From Hyphomicrobiales bacterium (lineage in GTDB: Bacteria > Pseudomonadota > Alphaproteobacteria > Rhizobiales > Xanthobacteraceae): a DNA stretch of 16,553 nt. Below the pieces are notes generated by a model, which saw only the letters and a list, made by a program, of their open reading frames with translations, ran no database searches and was not told the DNA's origin. Shown piece after piece: positions 7,156 through 16,553 of the stretch (position 1 is the first letter of the stretch; each line of letters starts with the position of its first letter). The stretch covers positions 1-16,553 of the forward strand of contig JAFKKQ010000246.1 of the NCBI GenBank assembly GCA_017304505.1, written 5' to 3'. Both the position numbers and the translations under genes were made by a program.

Positions 7156-7187
7156 CGTTGCCCGTGCTAAGCAAATGTTGGGCAACG
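7156..7187. promoter_or_regulatory. 8-bp inverted repeat just before the oxoprolinase-like gene: operator or 5' hairpin
   Basis: CGTTGCCC (7156-7163) and GGGCAACG (7180-7187) are perfect inverted copies 16 bases apart. The second arm ends 7 bases before the ATG at 7195, where a ribosome site should be, and no Shine-Dalgarno sequence is visible there. It may be a regulator site for the divergent pair or a translation-limiting hairpin. No clear -35/-10 pair was found in this gap. Confidence 0.4.
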
Positions 7188-7194
7188 ATACGCA

Positions 7195-11028
<3,834 letters not shown>

Positions 11029-11080
11029 AGCAGGTTTATTGAGATCGAATCGCGATTGCTCAACGCCCAGCGAATAGGGG

Positions 11081-11310
11081 CTAATGCCCCTCGGCGCCCG
11101 CGACCGCCGCGGGCCGCTTCATCATCAGGCCGAGCAGCGCCAGGCCGACGAACAGCACCGTCATCATCAGGAACACATCGGCAAAGCTCATGACCGTGGC
11201 CTGCTGGCGCACCAGCAGCGACATCTGCTTGATCGCCATCAGTGGCGCGTTGCTGCCGAAGTCGTGGAACCGCTGCGTCAGCGTCGCCAGCATGTCCACC
11301 GCGGGCCGCG
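11081..11310 (-). pseudogene. Detached C-terminal end of the DHA2 transporter (out of frame)
   Basis: After the frameshift near 11307-11312 the minus strand continues in another frame with AVDMLATLTQRFHDFGSNAP, then a last membrane helix (FADVFLMMTVLFVGLALLG), and stops with TAG at 11081. This is the expected end of an EmrB-type protein, about 75 residues long. Joined to the upstream frame it would give a normal protein of about 518 residues. It has no start signal of its own; an ATG at 11299 is simply an internal methionine. Confidence 0.8.
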
Positions 11311-12639
11311 CGACCAGTTGGCCGAGTCATGCAGCCTCTGCAAGTGCAGGTCCATGCGGTCGTTGAGCATGGTGGTGAGCGCGGCAAGCCCAATGGCGCC
11401 GCCGAGATTGCGCATCAGGTTGAACAGGCCGGAGGCATTCTTCACCCGCTCCGGCTCGAGCGTTCCGAGCGCAACGTTGGTCACCGGGACAATCGACGCC
11501 ATCAGGCCGATGCCGCGGAACACCTGGGGCCAGAACAGCTCCCAGAAATCCCAGTCCTTGGTGACGAAATGCATCTGCCAGGTGCCGAGTGCGAACAGAA
11601 GAAAGCCGCCGATCAGCATGATGCGCGGATCGTATTTCGCAGCCAGGCGGCCGACGAGCGGCGCGCTGAGGAACATGGCGACGCCGGAGACGAACAGCGT
11701 CTCGCCGATCATCAGCGCGTTATAGCCGCGCACCTGCGCGAGATAGAGCGGATAGAGATAGGTCAGGCCATAAAGTCCGATGCCGAGCACGAACGAGAAC
11801 ATGCTGCCGATCGCGAAATTCCGGTTGGCAAAGGCCCGCAGATCGACGATCGGCGCGCGCGCCGTCAGCGCGCGCCAGAAGAACGCCACCGCCGACAGCG
11901 CGGAAACGACGGCCGCATAGAACACAGTTTCGTCCTGGAACCAGTCGTAACGCGGCCCCTCCTCCAGCACATATTCGAGCGCGCCGAGGAAGCCGGCCAT
12001 GAAGATCAACCCCCACCAGTCGAAGTGATCGAACAGGCTGTAGTCCGGCCGGTCGAAGTCGATCAGCGCCAGCGCCGCCACCGTCACGACGATGCCGGGA
12101 ATGATGTTGATGAAGAACAGCCAGTGCCACGACAGCGCCTCGGTCAGATAGCCGCCGATGGTCGGGCCGATGGTCGGCGCCAATGTCGCGATCAGCCCGA
12201 CGATGGGCACCACCGCCGGCTGCCGCGACTTTGGAAACATCGTGTAGATCGCGGCGAACACGGTGGGAACCATGCCGCCGCCGATGAAGCCCTGCACCGC
12301 GCGCCAGACGATCATGCTGTTCATCGACGAGCTCAGCCCGCACATGAAGCTCGCGACGGTGAAGCCTCCGGCCGATAGGGCGAACAGCGTGCGCGTGCCG
12401 AGCGCGCGGGAGAGAAAGCCCGACAGCGGGATCGCAATCACCTCGGCGATCAGATAGGCGGTCTGCACCCACGGGATTTCGTCGCTGGACGCAGCAAGAC
12501 CGGCCTGGATCTCCGACAGCGACGACGAAACGATCTGGATGTCCAGGAAGGCCATGAACATGCCGAAACACATCGCCATGAACGCGGCGAGACGCTTCGG
12601 ATCGATGCTGTCGGTTTCGGCTTGAGTGATCGCGTCCAT
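11278..12639 (-). CDS. emrB: EmrB-type DHA2 (14-TMS) multidrug MFS exporter, C-terminus lost to a frameshift
   Basis: This is a proton-coupled exporter of the inner membrane that works with an EmrA-type fusion protein to expel hydrophobic toxicants. The frame gives 453 residues. It opens with the family signature MFMAFLDIQIVSSSLSEIQA, has motif A-like GFLSRALGTRTLFALSAGG and motif C APTIGPTIGGYL followed by SWHWLFFINIIPG. After NWSR the frame runs out into GPRWTCWRR. A sister frame carries the missing tail (11081-11310). Restoring SRPAVDML needs removal of one CG from a CGCGCG run, giving about 518 residues, normal for EmrB. The loss removes the last helix, so activity is doubtful unless this is a read or assembly error. 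The ATG at 12639 has a weak AAAGG. It lies 211 bases downstream of emrA, in the same direction, with a repeat between. Confidence 0.88.
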   Translation of the reverse strand: MDAITQAETDSIDPKRLAAFMAMCFGMFMAFLDIQIVSSSLSEIQAGLAASSDEIPWVQTAYLIAEVIAIPLSGFLSRALGTRTLFALSAGGFTVASFMCGLSSSMNSMIVWRAVQGFIGGGMVPTVFAAIYTMFPKSRQPAVVPIVGLIATLAPTIGPTIGGYLTEALSWHWLFFINIIPGIVVTVAALALIDFDRPDYSLFDHFDWWGLIFMAGFLGALEYVLEEGPRYDWFQDETVFYAAVVSALSAVAFFWRALTARAPIVDLRAFANRNFAIGSMFSFVLGIGLYGLTYLYPLYLAQVRGYNALMIGETLFVSGVAMFLSAPLVGRLAAKYDPRIMLIGGFLLFALGTWQMHFVTKDWDFWELFWPQVFRGIGLMASIVPVTNVALGTLEPERVKNASGLFNLMRNLGGAIGLAALTTMLNDRMDLHLQRLHDSANWSRGPRWTCWRR

Positions 12640-12656
12640 GGCACAGCCTTTCCGCA

Positions 12657-12760
12657 GTCATTCCGGGGCGGCGCATCCGCGCCGAACCCGGAATCCAGAG
12701 GCGCGGGTAGAGCTTGTTTCTGGATTCCGGCTTCGCGCCTTCGGCGCGCCCCGGAATGAC
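12657..12760. repeat. Dispersed palindromic repeat, GTCATTC...GAATGAC family, copy 2
   Basis: Perfect 12-bp outer arms GTCATTCCGGGG (12657-12668) and CCCCGGAATGAC (12749-12760) flank an inner 12-bp pair CCGGAATCCAGA (12688-12699) and TCTGGATTCCGG (12719-12730). It shares the outer and inner words with the copy at 5056-5163. A small extra hairpin, CCCGC-GCGA-GCGGG, lies at 12784-12797. The element fills half of the 211-base emrA-emrB gap, starting 18 bases upstream of the emrB ATG, and could act as a partial terminator or mRNA stabiliser within the operon (inference). Confidence 0.82.
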
Positions 12761-12850
12761 CGTCGAATCCCACCCCGTTCATTCCCGCGCGAGCGGGTTA
12801 TTGCCTTCCATACAAACGGATCACGCTCGAGTTCGTCGCAATACCTGTCT

Positions 12851-14110
12851 TCAGTTCGCCGCTGTGCGTGTCGTCGGCTCGATCGCGGCGACCGCGCCGG
12901 GCTTGGTGTTGACGCCGACAACCACCGACATGCCGGGGCGAAGCGCCCCGCGCTCGGCCACTTGGGCCGGCACACGGACGCGCACGCTCAGCCGCTGCAC
13001 GATCTTGGTGAAGTTGCCGGTGGCATTATCCGGCGGCAGCAACGAGAACACCGAGCCGGAGGCCGGGGCCATGCTTGCGACAACGCCGGTGATCGTCTGG
13101 TCCGGCAGCGCGTCGACCTTGATCGACACCGGCTGACCCGGATGCAGCCGCGCAAGCTGCGTCTCCTTGAAGTTCGCGTCGATGAAGACATCGGACAGCG
13201 GCACCAATGCCGCCACACGCTGACCGGTCTGTACGAAGTCGCCGACCTGCACCGCGCGGTTGCCGACCACGCCGTCGACCGGCGCGCGGATTTCGGTGAA
13301 CGACAGGTCGCGCTCGGCCTTGGCCAGCGCCGTCTTCAACTCGGCGAGCGTGCCGGCCGCTTCTTGCTTCTGCGCCCGCAGCACGCCGACATTGGCCGCA
13401 GCACCTTCGATGGCGGCCTCGGCGCTCTTCACCGCCGCCGCCGCCTGGTCGCGGCTGGCGAGCGCCTTTTCCAAGGTCTGCCTGCTGGCGAATTCCTTGC
13501 CCGCGAGCGCCTGCTGCCGGTCGTAATCGGCCTGCGTGCGCGCCTGCTCGGCCTTGGCGGACACGAGCTGCGCCTTGGCCTGCTCCACCGCGGCCCGCTG
13601 CGCCTCGATCTGGCGATCGAAACGCTCGACGGTCGCCTGCTGCGTCGTCACCTTCTCGCGCGCCGACTCGACCGCCAAGCGATAATCGCCGTCGTCGATC
13701 CGCGCGATCACCTCGCCGGCGCGCACCCGCGTGTTGTCCTCGACCGGGAGAGATTCGACATAGCCCGACACCTTGGCGCCGAGCGTGGTGTTGTTCGCCC
13801 GCACATAGGCGTCGTCGGTTGAAACCACGAAACGGCCGACGGTGACGTATTCGAAGCCGAACCAGCCTGCAGCGGCGAGAGCGACGACGGCCGCGCCGGC
13901 CACCAGGGGCTTGCGATAAGCGTTCAGGCCGCGCGCCGATTTGACGTCGTGTGGAGGCGCTGCCTGCGGCCCCGGTTGGGTTTTGGGCTGGGTTTTGCGC
14001 TCCGTCGGCTCGACAATGGGAGTGGGTGATGGCCCCTTCTGCTCAGGCGGCTGTTCGTCCGTTGGAACGATGCTCAAGCCCGTTTGCTCTCGGCTCTTGC
14101 GCTGCAACAT
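12851..14110 (-). CDS. emrA: EmrA-type HlyD membrane-fusion (periplasmic adaptor) protein
   Basis: This 419-residue protein anchors in the inner membrane and bridges an MFS exporter to an outer-membrane channel. Residues 1-64 are a proline- and glutamine-rich cytoplasmic region, longer than usual. One membrane helix spans about 68-86 (LVAGAAVVALAAAGWFGF). The signature VSTDDAYVRA follows at 97-106, then the first lipoyl half, an alpha-helical hairpin rich in Ala, Gln and Glu at about 145-275, and the second half with RAPVDGVVGNRAVQVGD. The end is the usual beta-barrel region. The start is ATG at 14110, with GGAGA 6 bases upstream; a GTG at 14113 would sit too close to that site. Transcription probably comes from the TTGACG/TATTTG promoter, under the divergent TetR protein through two operators. 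Confidence 0.93.
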   Translation of the reverse strand: MLQRKSREQTGLSIVPTDEQPPEQKGPSPTPIVEPTERKTQPKTQPGPQAAPPHDVKSARGLNAYRKPLVAGAAVVALAAAGWFGFEYVTVGRFVVSTDDAYVRANNTTLGAKVSGYVESLPVEDNTRVRAGEVIARIDDGDYRLAVESAREKVTTQQATVERFDRQIEAQRAAVEQAKAQLVSAKAEQARTQADYDRQQALAGKEFASRQTLEKALASRDQAAAAVKSAEAAIEGAAANVGVLRAQKQEAAGTLAELKTALAKAERDLSFTEIRAPVDGVVGNRAVQVGDFVQTGQRVAALVPLSDVFIDANFKETQLARLHPGQPVSIKVDALPDQTITGVVASMAPASGSVFSLLPPDNATGNFTKIVQRLSVRVRVPAQVAERGALRPGMSVVVGVNTKPGAVAAIEPTTRTAAN

Positions 14111-14123
14111 CACCCGTCTCCAT

Positions 14124-14144
14124 TTGACCGAACCGTTCGGTCAA
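14124..14144. promoter_or_regulatory. TetR operator 1, covering the emrA transcription start
   Basis: TTGACCGAAC, one central C, then GTTCGGTCAA form a perfect 21-bp palindrome 13 bases before the emrA ATG. It overlaps the transcription start expected from the emrA promoter, a position that fits repression. The half-site TGACCG is of the kind often seen for TetR regulators. Confidence 0.85.
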
Positions 14145-14149
14145 TTGGC

Positions 14150-14178
14150 CAAATACGCCTCAACCTAATGGACGTCAA
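14150..14178 (-). promoter_or_regulatory. Probable emrA promoter
   Basis: On the minus strand TTGACG (14173-14178) is followed after exactly 17 bases by TATTTG (14150-14155). The -35 box matches 5 of 6 consensus bases and the -10 box 3 of 6. The start of transcription would fall near 14143, inside operator 1, while operator 2 lies immediately upstream of the -35. Confidence 0.6.
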
Positions 14179-14179
14179 G

Positions 14180-14200
14180 ATGACCGAACGGTTCGGTCAT
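14180..14200. promoter_or_regulatory. TetR operator 2, near the tetR promoter
   Basis: ATGACCGAAC, one central G, then GTTCGGTCAT form a perfect 21-bp palindrome. Its 19-bp core is the exact reverse complement of the operator 1 core, and the centres are 56 bp apart. It lies 110 bases upstream of the tetR ATG and touches a candidate tetR -35, which fits self-repression. Confidence 0.83.
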
Positions 14201-14228
14201 TGATTTTTGTGAGATTAAGGCGCATATA
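14200..14228 (+). promoter_or_regulatory. Possible tetR promoter
   Basis: TTGATT (14200-14205), 17 bases, then CATATA (14223-14228) is the best plus-strand pair between the operators and tetR. Its -35 abuts operator 2. The boxes match 4 of 6 and 3 of 6 consensus bases, so this is tentative. It would give a leader of about 75 bases. Confidence 0.35.
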
Positions 14229-14310
14229 CGACCGAGAAGCAGGACGCCGCAGAATCAAAGGCTTATGCCGGTTGGGGCGTCATAAAGGCATTTCTGGGAG
14301 GTACCTGGCG

Positions 14311-14958
14311 ATGACAGAACATTTGGTTTTGGACCGTTCGGCCCCGGAGGCCGATGGCTCCGAGGACAGCGCCAAGCGCCGCCAGATCGTAGAAGGCGCC
14401 CGCCAGATTTTTCTCGCCCGCGGCTTCGACGCCGCCAGCATGAGCGACATCGCCAAGGCCGCCGGCGTCTCCAAGGGCACGCTCTATGTCTACTTCAAGG
14501 ACAAGGAAGAACTGTTCAGCGCCATCGTGATGGCGGAGTGCGCGGTCCAGGCCGAGGGCATCTTCAATCTCGACCCCGCGGACCCTGACGTCGAAGCCGC
14601 ATTGATGCGGCTTGGCACCGCTTACACCAACTTTCTCTGCAGGCCGGAGAAAGCTTCGGCGCTGCGGACGGTGATCGCGATCGCGGATCGCATGCCGGAA
14701 ATCGGCAGGAGATTCTACGAGACCGGCCCCTCTCACGGCATCCGCAAGCTCGCCGAGTATTTGAAAGCAAAGACCGACGCCGGCGTTCTCAAGGTCGACG
14801 ATCCAGAGGTCGCCGCGGCGCAGTTCATGGAGACGTGCCAGGGCACGCTGTTCAAGCCGGTGTTGTTCAACTTCGCCCCTCCCCCATCCGCCGAACGCAT
14901 CGCGCATGCCATTGGCATCGCCGTGCGGGTGTTCATGGCGGCGTATCTCGCGCGGTAG
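14311..14958 (+). CDS. TetR/AcrR-family repressor of the divergent emrAB genes
   Basis: This 215-residue DNA-binding protein probably represses emrAB and itself until a drug-like ligand binds. The N-terminal TetR domain spans about 22-68, with the helix-turn-helix MSDIAKAAGVSKGTLYVYF (44-62). The C-terminal ligand and dimer domain resembles the AefR-like TetR_C_7 type, with TVIAIADRMPEIGRRFYETG and a final QFMETCQGTLFKPVLF. The start is ATG at 14311, with GGGAGG 9 bases upstream; the frame is open back to 14200 but that part would overlap operator 2 and is not protein-like. The divergent layout and two matched operators in the gap support the regulatory link; the inducer is unknown. Confidence 0.93.
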   Translation: MTEHLVLDRSAPEADGSEDSAKRRQIVEGARQIFLARGFDAASMSDIAKAAGVSKGTLYVYFKDKEELFSAIVMAECAVQAEGIFNLDPADPDVEAALMRLGTAYTNFLCRPEKASALRTVIAIADRMPEIGRRFYETGPSHGIRKLAEYLKAKTDAGVLKVDDPEVAAAQFMETCQGTLFKPVLFNFAPPPSAERIAHAIGIAVRVFMAAYLAR

Positions 14959-14970
14959 ATGTCGTCAGCG

Positions 14971-15004
14971 CAAAAACAAATAGCCGGGCTTCACGCCCGG
15001 CTAT
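14971..15004 (-). terminator. Rho-independent terminator of the Tim44-like gene
   Basis: A perfect 10-bp stem ATAGCCGGGC (14980-14989) and GCCCGGCTAT (14995-15004) with a 5-base loop is followed on the minus strand by TTGTTTTTG. It sits 24 bases after the Tim44-like stop. It also lies 21 bases past the tetR stop and may serve both converging genes. Confidence 0.85.
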
Positions 15005-15028
15005 CTGCATTTCGGTTTCGCGAAACGT

Positions 15029-15988
15029 TTAGGTCTGCTGGATCGCCGAGAGCAACCACTCGCCGCCGCGCGCACGGCGGAAGGTCCAAAGCTCGGTCGC
15101 TTCCGACGGTTCGATCTGCTTCACGCGGCCCGTCGCCCGCTCGACCAGGGTGTCATTGAGCGAGTAGCGCATCGCCACGGTGGCGTACTCGTCGTTGCCT
15201 TCGCGCCACGCCTCGGCCAGGTCGCCCTGCAACAGCTTCACATCCGCGATCTGGTTGATGACGCCTTGGCCGGCGTTCTGCGCCAGTTCCTCGGAGAAGT
15301 ACGACAGCATTTCCGGCGTCAGGCGCGCGCGCAGCGCCGTCAGATCTTCCTTGCCGTAAGCCGTCTGGATCTCGGTCAGCAAACGCTCGAACGTATCGAA
15401 GTCGGCGGGCGCGATCTGAATGTCTTCGCTGGCCGGTGCGGAGCCGCCGCCCAATCCTGCGAACCCACCCAATCCCGAACCGAGGCCGGAGCGGCCGTCT
15501 CCCTGACCCAACTCCTGGCGCAGCGACGGGCCGCCCGCGGCGGCGAGGCCATTGCGGCGCTGCCACCAAGCCCACGCCAGACGGGCGACGATCACGACGA
15601 GCACGACCTGAAGCAGCAGGCCGAGGAACGAAGCAAACCCTCCCATGCCGCTGAGGAAGCCGTGACCGAACAGCAGGCCGAACAGGCCCGCGCCGATGAA
15701 GCCCGCGGCAAGGCCGCCGAGCAGTCCGCCGCCGAACAGGCCGGGACGCGCGGCCGACGTCTGGCCGGCCGCAGCGCGCGGCTGCGCCTGGCTCGGCTGC
15801 GTCATGGTGCGCTCCATCGGGCGCGCCGAGCGCGGGGCGGTGTTGGTCATCGGCGGCGCGGAGAACGTGCGCGAGCCACGGCTGCCGAAGCTGCCGCCCG
15901 AACGCGCATCGGCGGTCACGACCGTAAATGAAAGCGCGGCGACCACGGCAAGCAAAGCAAGCAATGGATGGCGGCGGATGCGGAGCAT
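15029..15988 (-). CDS. Tim44-like domain protein with signal sequence and membrane segments
   Basis: The product has 319 residues. An N-terminal signal sequence (RRHPLLALLAVVAALSFTVV, ending near TADA at 25-28) is followed by the motif GGSFGSRGSRTFSAPP (31-46) and a Pro/Gln-rich region. Two hydrophobic, glycine-rich segments lie at about 84-110 and 117-142, then a Gly/Ser linker. The Tim44 domain occupies about 190-318 and ends WLLSAIQQT. In mitochondria Tim44 tethers the import motor; the role of bacterial homologues is not settled, and lipid binding or envelope protein assembly is a guess. The start is ATG at 15988, with GAGGGA 5 bases upstream; longer open frame exists but lacks a signal-like N-terminus. 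It has its own TATAAT promoter and terminator, so it is probably a single-gene unit. Confidence 0.88.
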   Translation of the reverse strand: MLRIRRHPLLALLAVVAALSFTVVTADARSGGSFGSRGSRTFSAPPMTNTAPRSARPMERTMTQPSQAQPRAAAGQTSAARPGLFGGGLLGGLAAGFIGAGLFGLLFGHGFLSGMGGFASFLGLLLQVVLVVIVARLAWAWWQRRNGLAAAGGPSLRQELGQGDGRSGLGSGLGGFAGLGGGSAPASEDIQIAPADFDTFERLLTEIQTAYGKEDLTALRARLTPEMLSYFSEELAQNAGQGVINQIADVKLLQGDLAEAWREGNDEYATVAMRYSLNDTLVERATGRVKQIEPSEATELWTFRRARGGEWLLSAIQQT

Positions 15989-16028
15989 GACGTTCCCTCT
16001 CAAAGGCCGGGGCCCGGCCGTTCGCGCC

Positions 16029-16058
16029 ATTATATCGGGATGCACGGACAATTGTTGA
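16029..16058 (-). promoter_or_regulatory. Probable promoter of the Tim44-like gene
   Basis: The minus strand has a perfect TATAAT (16029-16034), preceded after 18 bases by TCAACA (16053-16058), which matches 4 of 6 bases of the -35 consensus. Transcription would begin near 16022, leaving a leader of about 34 bases. Confidence 0.55.
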
Positions 16059-16103
16059 AGGGGCGCGAACGAGCCCGCGGAACCATCCACAAACCGAATG
16101 CGC

Positions 16104-16553
16104 TCAGTACGGCTTGAAGCGGTCTTCGTTGTTCCACTTGATCGCCGGCCGCGGGCCGGGATCCTCGACCCAATCGTTGTCCTCCCGCGACAAGTCCTTG
16201 GCCGCGGACTGCCGGGCGATGGAACCCGTGGTGGCCGGTTCGCCGCGGCGAGCGTCGCCGCGCCAGGCAAACGGATCGTTGGCGGAACTCACCGGCGGAT
16301 CGTAGCGCCGGGTCGGCGGCGGGCTGATCGGCCGGGACGCAAACACCGAGCCCTTGCGGGCGCGGGCCGCCACCACTTCGCCATCGACCGCGCCCGGCTG
16401 GCAGATGCGCCGTCCGCTGGCGCGCCGCATCAGATCGACATGGATGTGGTTGTAGTGGAAACGGTTTGAACCCGGCGCGAGCACGGTGGTGAACTGATCG
16501 CAAGCCGCGCCCTGCACGTCGCGCAGGAACCCTTGTTCTTCGGGCGCGCCCTT
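16104..16553 (-). CDS. Extensin-like protein, C-terminal part (5' end outside the window)
   Basis: Only the last 149 codons are present; the frame is open to the window edge, and the GTG at 16517 is internal. The visible start FLRDVQGAACDQFTTVLAP, the motif HYNHIHVDL (residues 33-41 of the fragment) and GRRICQP are the end of an extensin-like C-terminal domain (PF06904 type). The HxHxD pattern recalls M15-like peptidoglycan peptidases, which suggests an envelope role, but that is inference. Two cysteines (18 and 51 of the fragment) are placed as a possible disulfide. The remaining 95 residues are a charged, proline- and arginine-rich tail ending WNNEDRFKPY. The 115-base gap to the Tim44-like gene holds that gene's promoter and no clear terminator. 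Confidence 0.85.
   Translation of the reverse strand, partial: KGAPEEQGFLRDVQGAACDQFTTVLAPGSNRFHYNHIHVDLMRRASGRRICQPGAVDGEVVAARARKGSVFASRPISPPPTRRYDPPVSSANDPFAWRGDARRGEPATTGSIARQSAAKDLSREDNDWVEDPGPRPAIKWNNEDRFKPY

Noticed and set aside
11029..11080. Terminator between the oxoprolinase-like gene and the transporter
   Set aside because: Only a short AATCGCGATT palindrome (11048-11057) is present, with no T run or stable stem, so no terminator is called.
11242..12378. Long plus-strand frame opposite the MFS transporter
   Set aside because: Antisense shadow of membrane-helix coding sequence, rich in His, Arg, Glu and Asp with no motif.
14111..14113. GTG start for emrA one codon upstream
   Set aside because: It would lie only 3 bases after GGAGA; the ATG at 14110 has the normal 6-base spacing.
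14200..14310. Upstream extension of tetR to an ATG at 14200
   Set aside because: No ribosome site, overlap with operator 2, and non-family N-terminal sequence; ATG 14311 has GGGAGG and begins a standard TetR N-terminus.

Overview
The window looks like chromosome from a high-GC alphaproteobacterium of the Hyphomicrobiales (Bradyrhizobium / Rhodopseudomonas / Xanthobacteraceae type). Three things point there: the strong G/C bias at third codon positions, the fused TRAP permease and Tim44-like/extensin-like genes typical of that order, and intergenic palindromes (GAGCATGATC...GATCGTGCTC and GTCATTCCGG...CCGGAATGAC) that I recall as abundant in those genomes. The genus is inferred, not proven. 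No tRNA, rRNA, CRISPR, transposase or phage gene was seen.

Region 1 (1-6.4 kb) is catabolic in character. A fused TRAP permease (+) ends at a terminator facing a gentisate/salicylate-type ring-cleaving bicupin dioxygenase (-). Next come an SDR dehydrogenase (-) and, divergent from it, a SnoaL/NTF2-like protein (+), followed by a fold-type I PLP aminotransferase (+). Two dispersed palindromic repeats lie in the gaps. No maleylpyruvate isomerase, fumarylpyruvate hydrolase or TRAP binding protein is present, so the substrate is unknown.

Region 2 (6.4-11 kb) has an NAD(P)H-dependent FMN reductase (-) divergent from a single-chain HyuA-HyuB / 5-oxoprolinase-like protein of 1277 residues (+). The latter carries a Ser/Lys-rich N-terminal extension and a low-complexity in-frame insertion of about 38 codons that contains a palindromic repeat. 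The aminotransferase and FMN reductase converge on a terminator whose loop holds the aminotransferase stop codon.

Region 3 (11-15 kb) is a drug-efflux module: an EmrB-type DHA2 transporter, an EmrA-type membrane-fusion protein (both -) and a divergent TetR repressor (+). The tetR-emrA gap has two 21-bp operators with the same core in opposite orientation and a good emrA promoter. The transporter has a frameshift, apparently a duplicated CG dinucleotide, which detaches the last membrane helix. A palindromic repeat separates emrA from emrB.

Region 4 (15-16.55 kb) holds a secreted or membrane-anchored Tim44-like protein (-) with its own promoter and terminator, and the C-terminal part of an extensin-like protein (-) cut by the window end.

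I did not find a clearly new biological system. The best leads are the repeat element inside the oxoprolinase coding sequence, the mirrored TetR operators, the transporter frameshift, and the isolated ring-cleavage/SDR/SnoaL/TRAP group.
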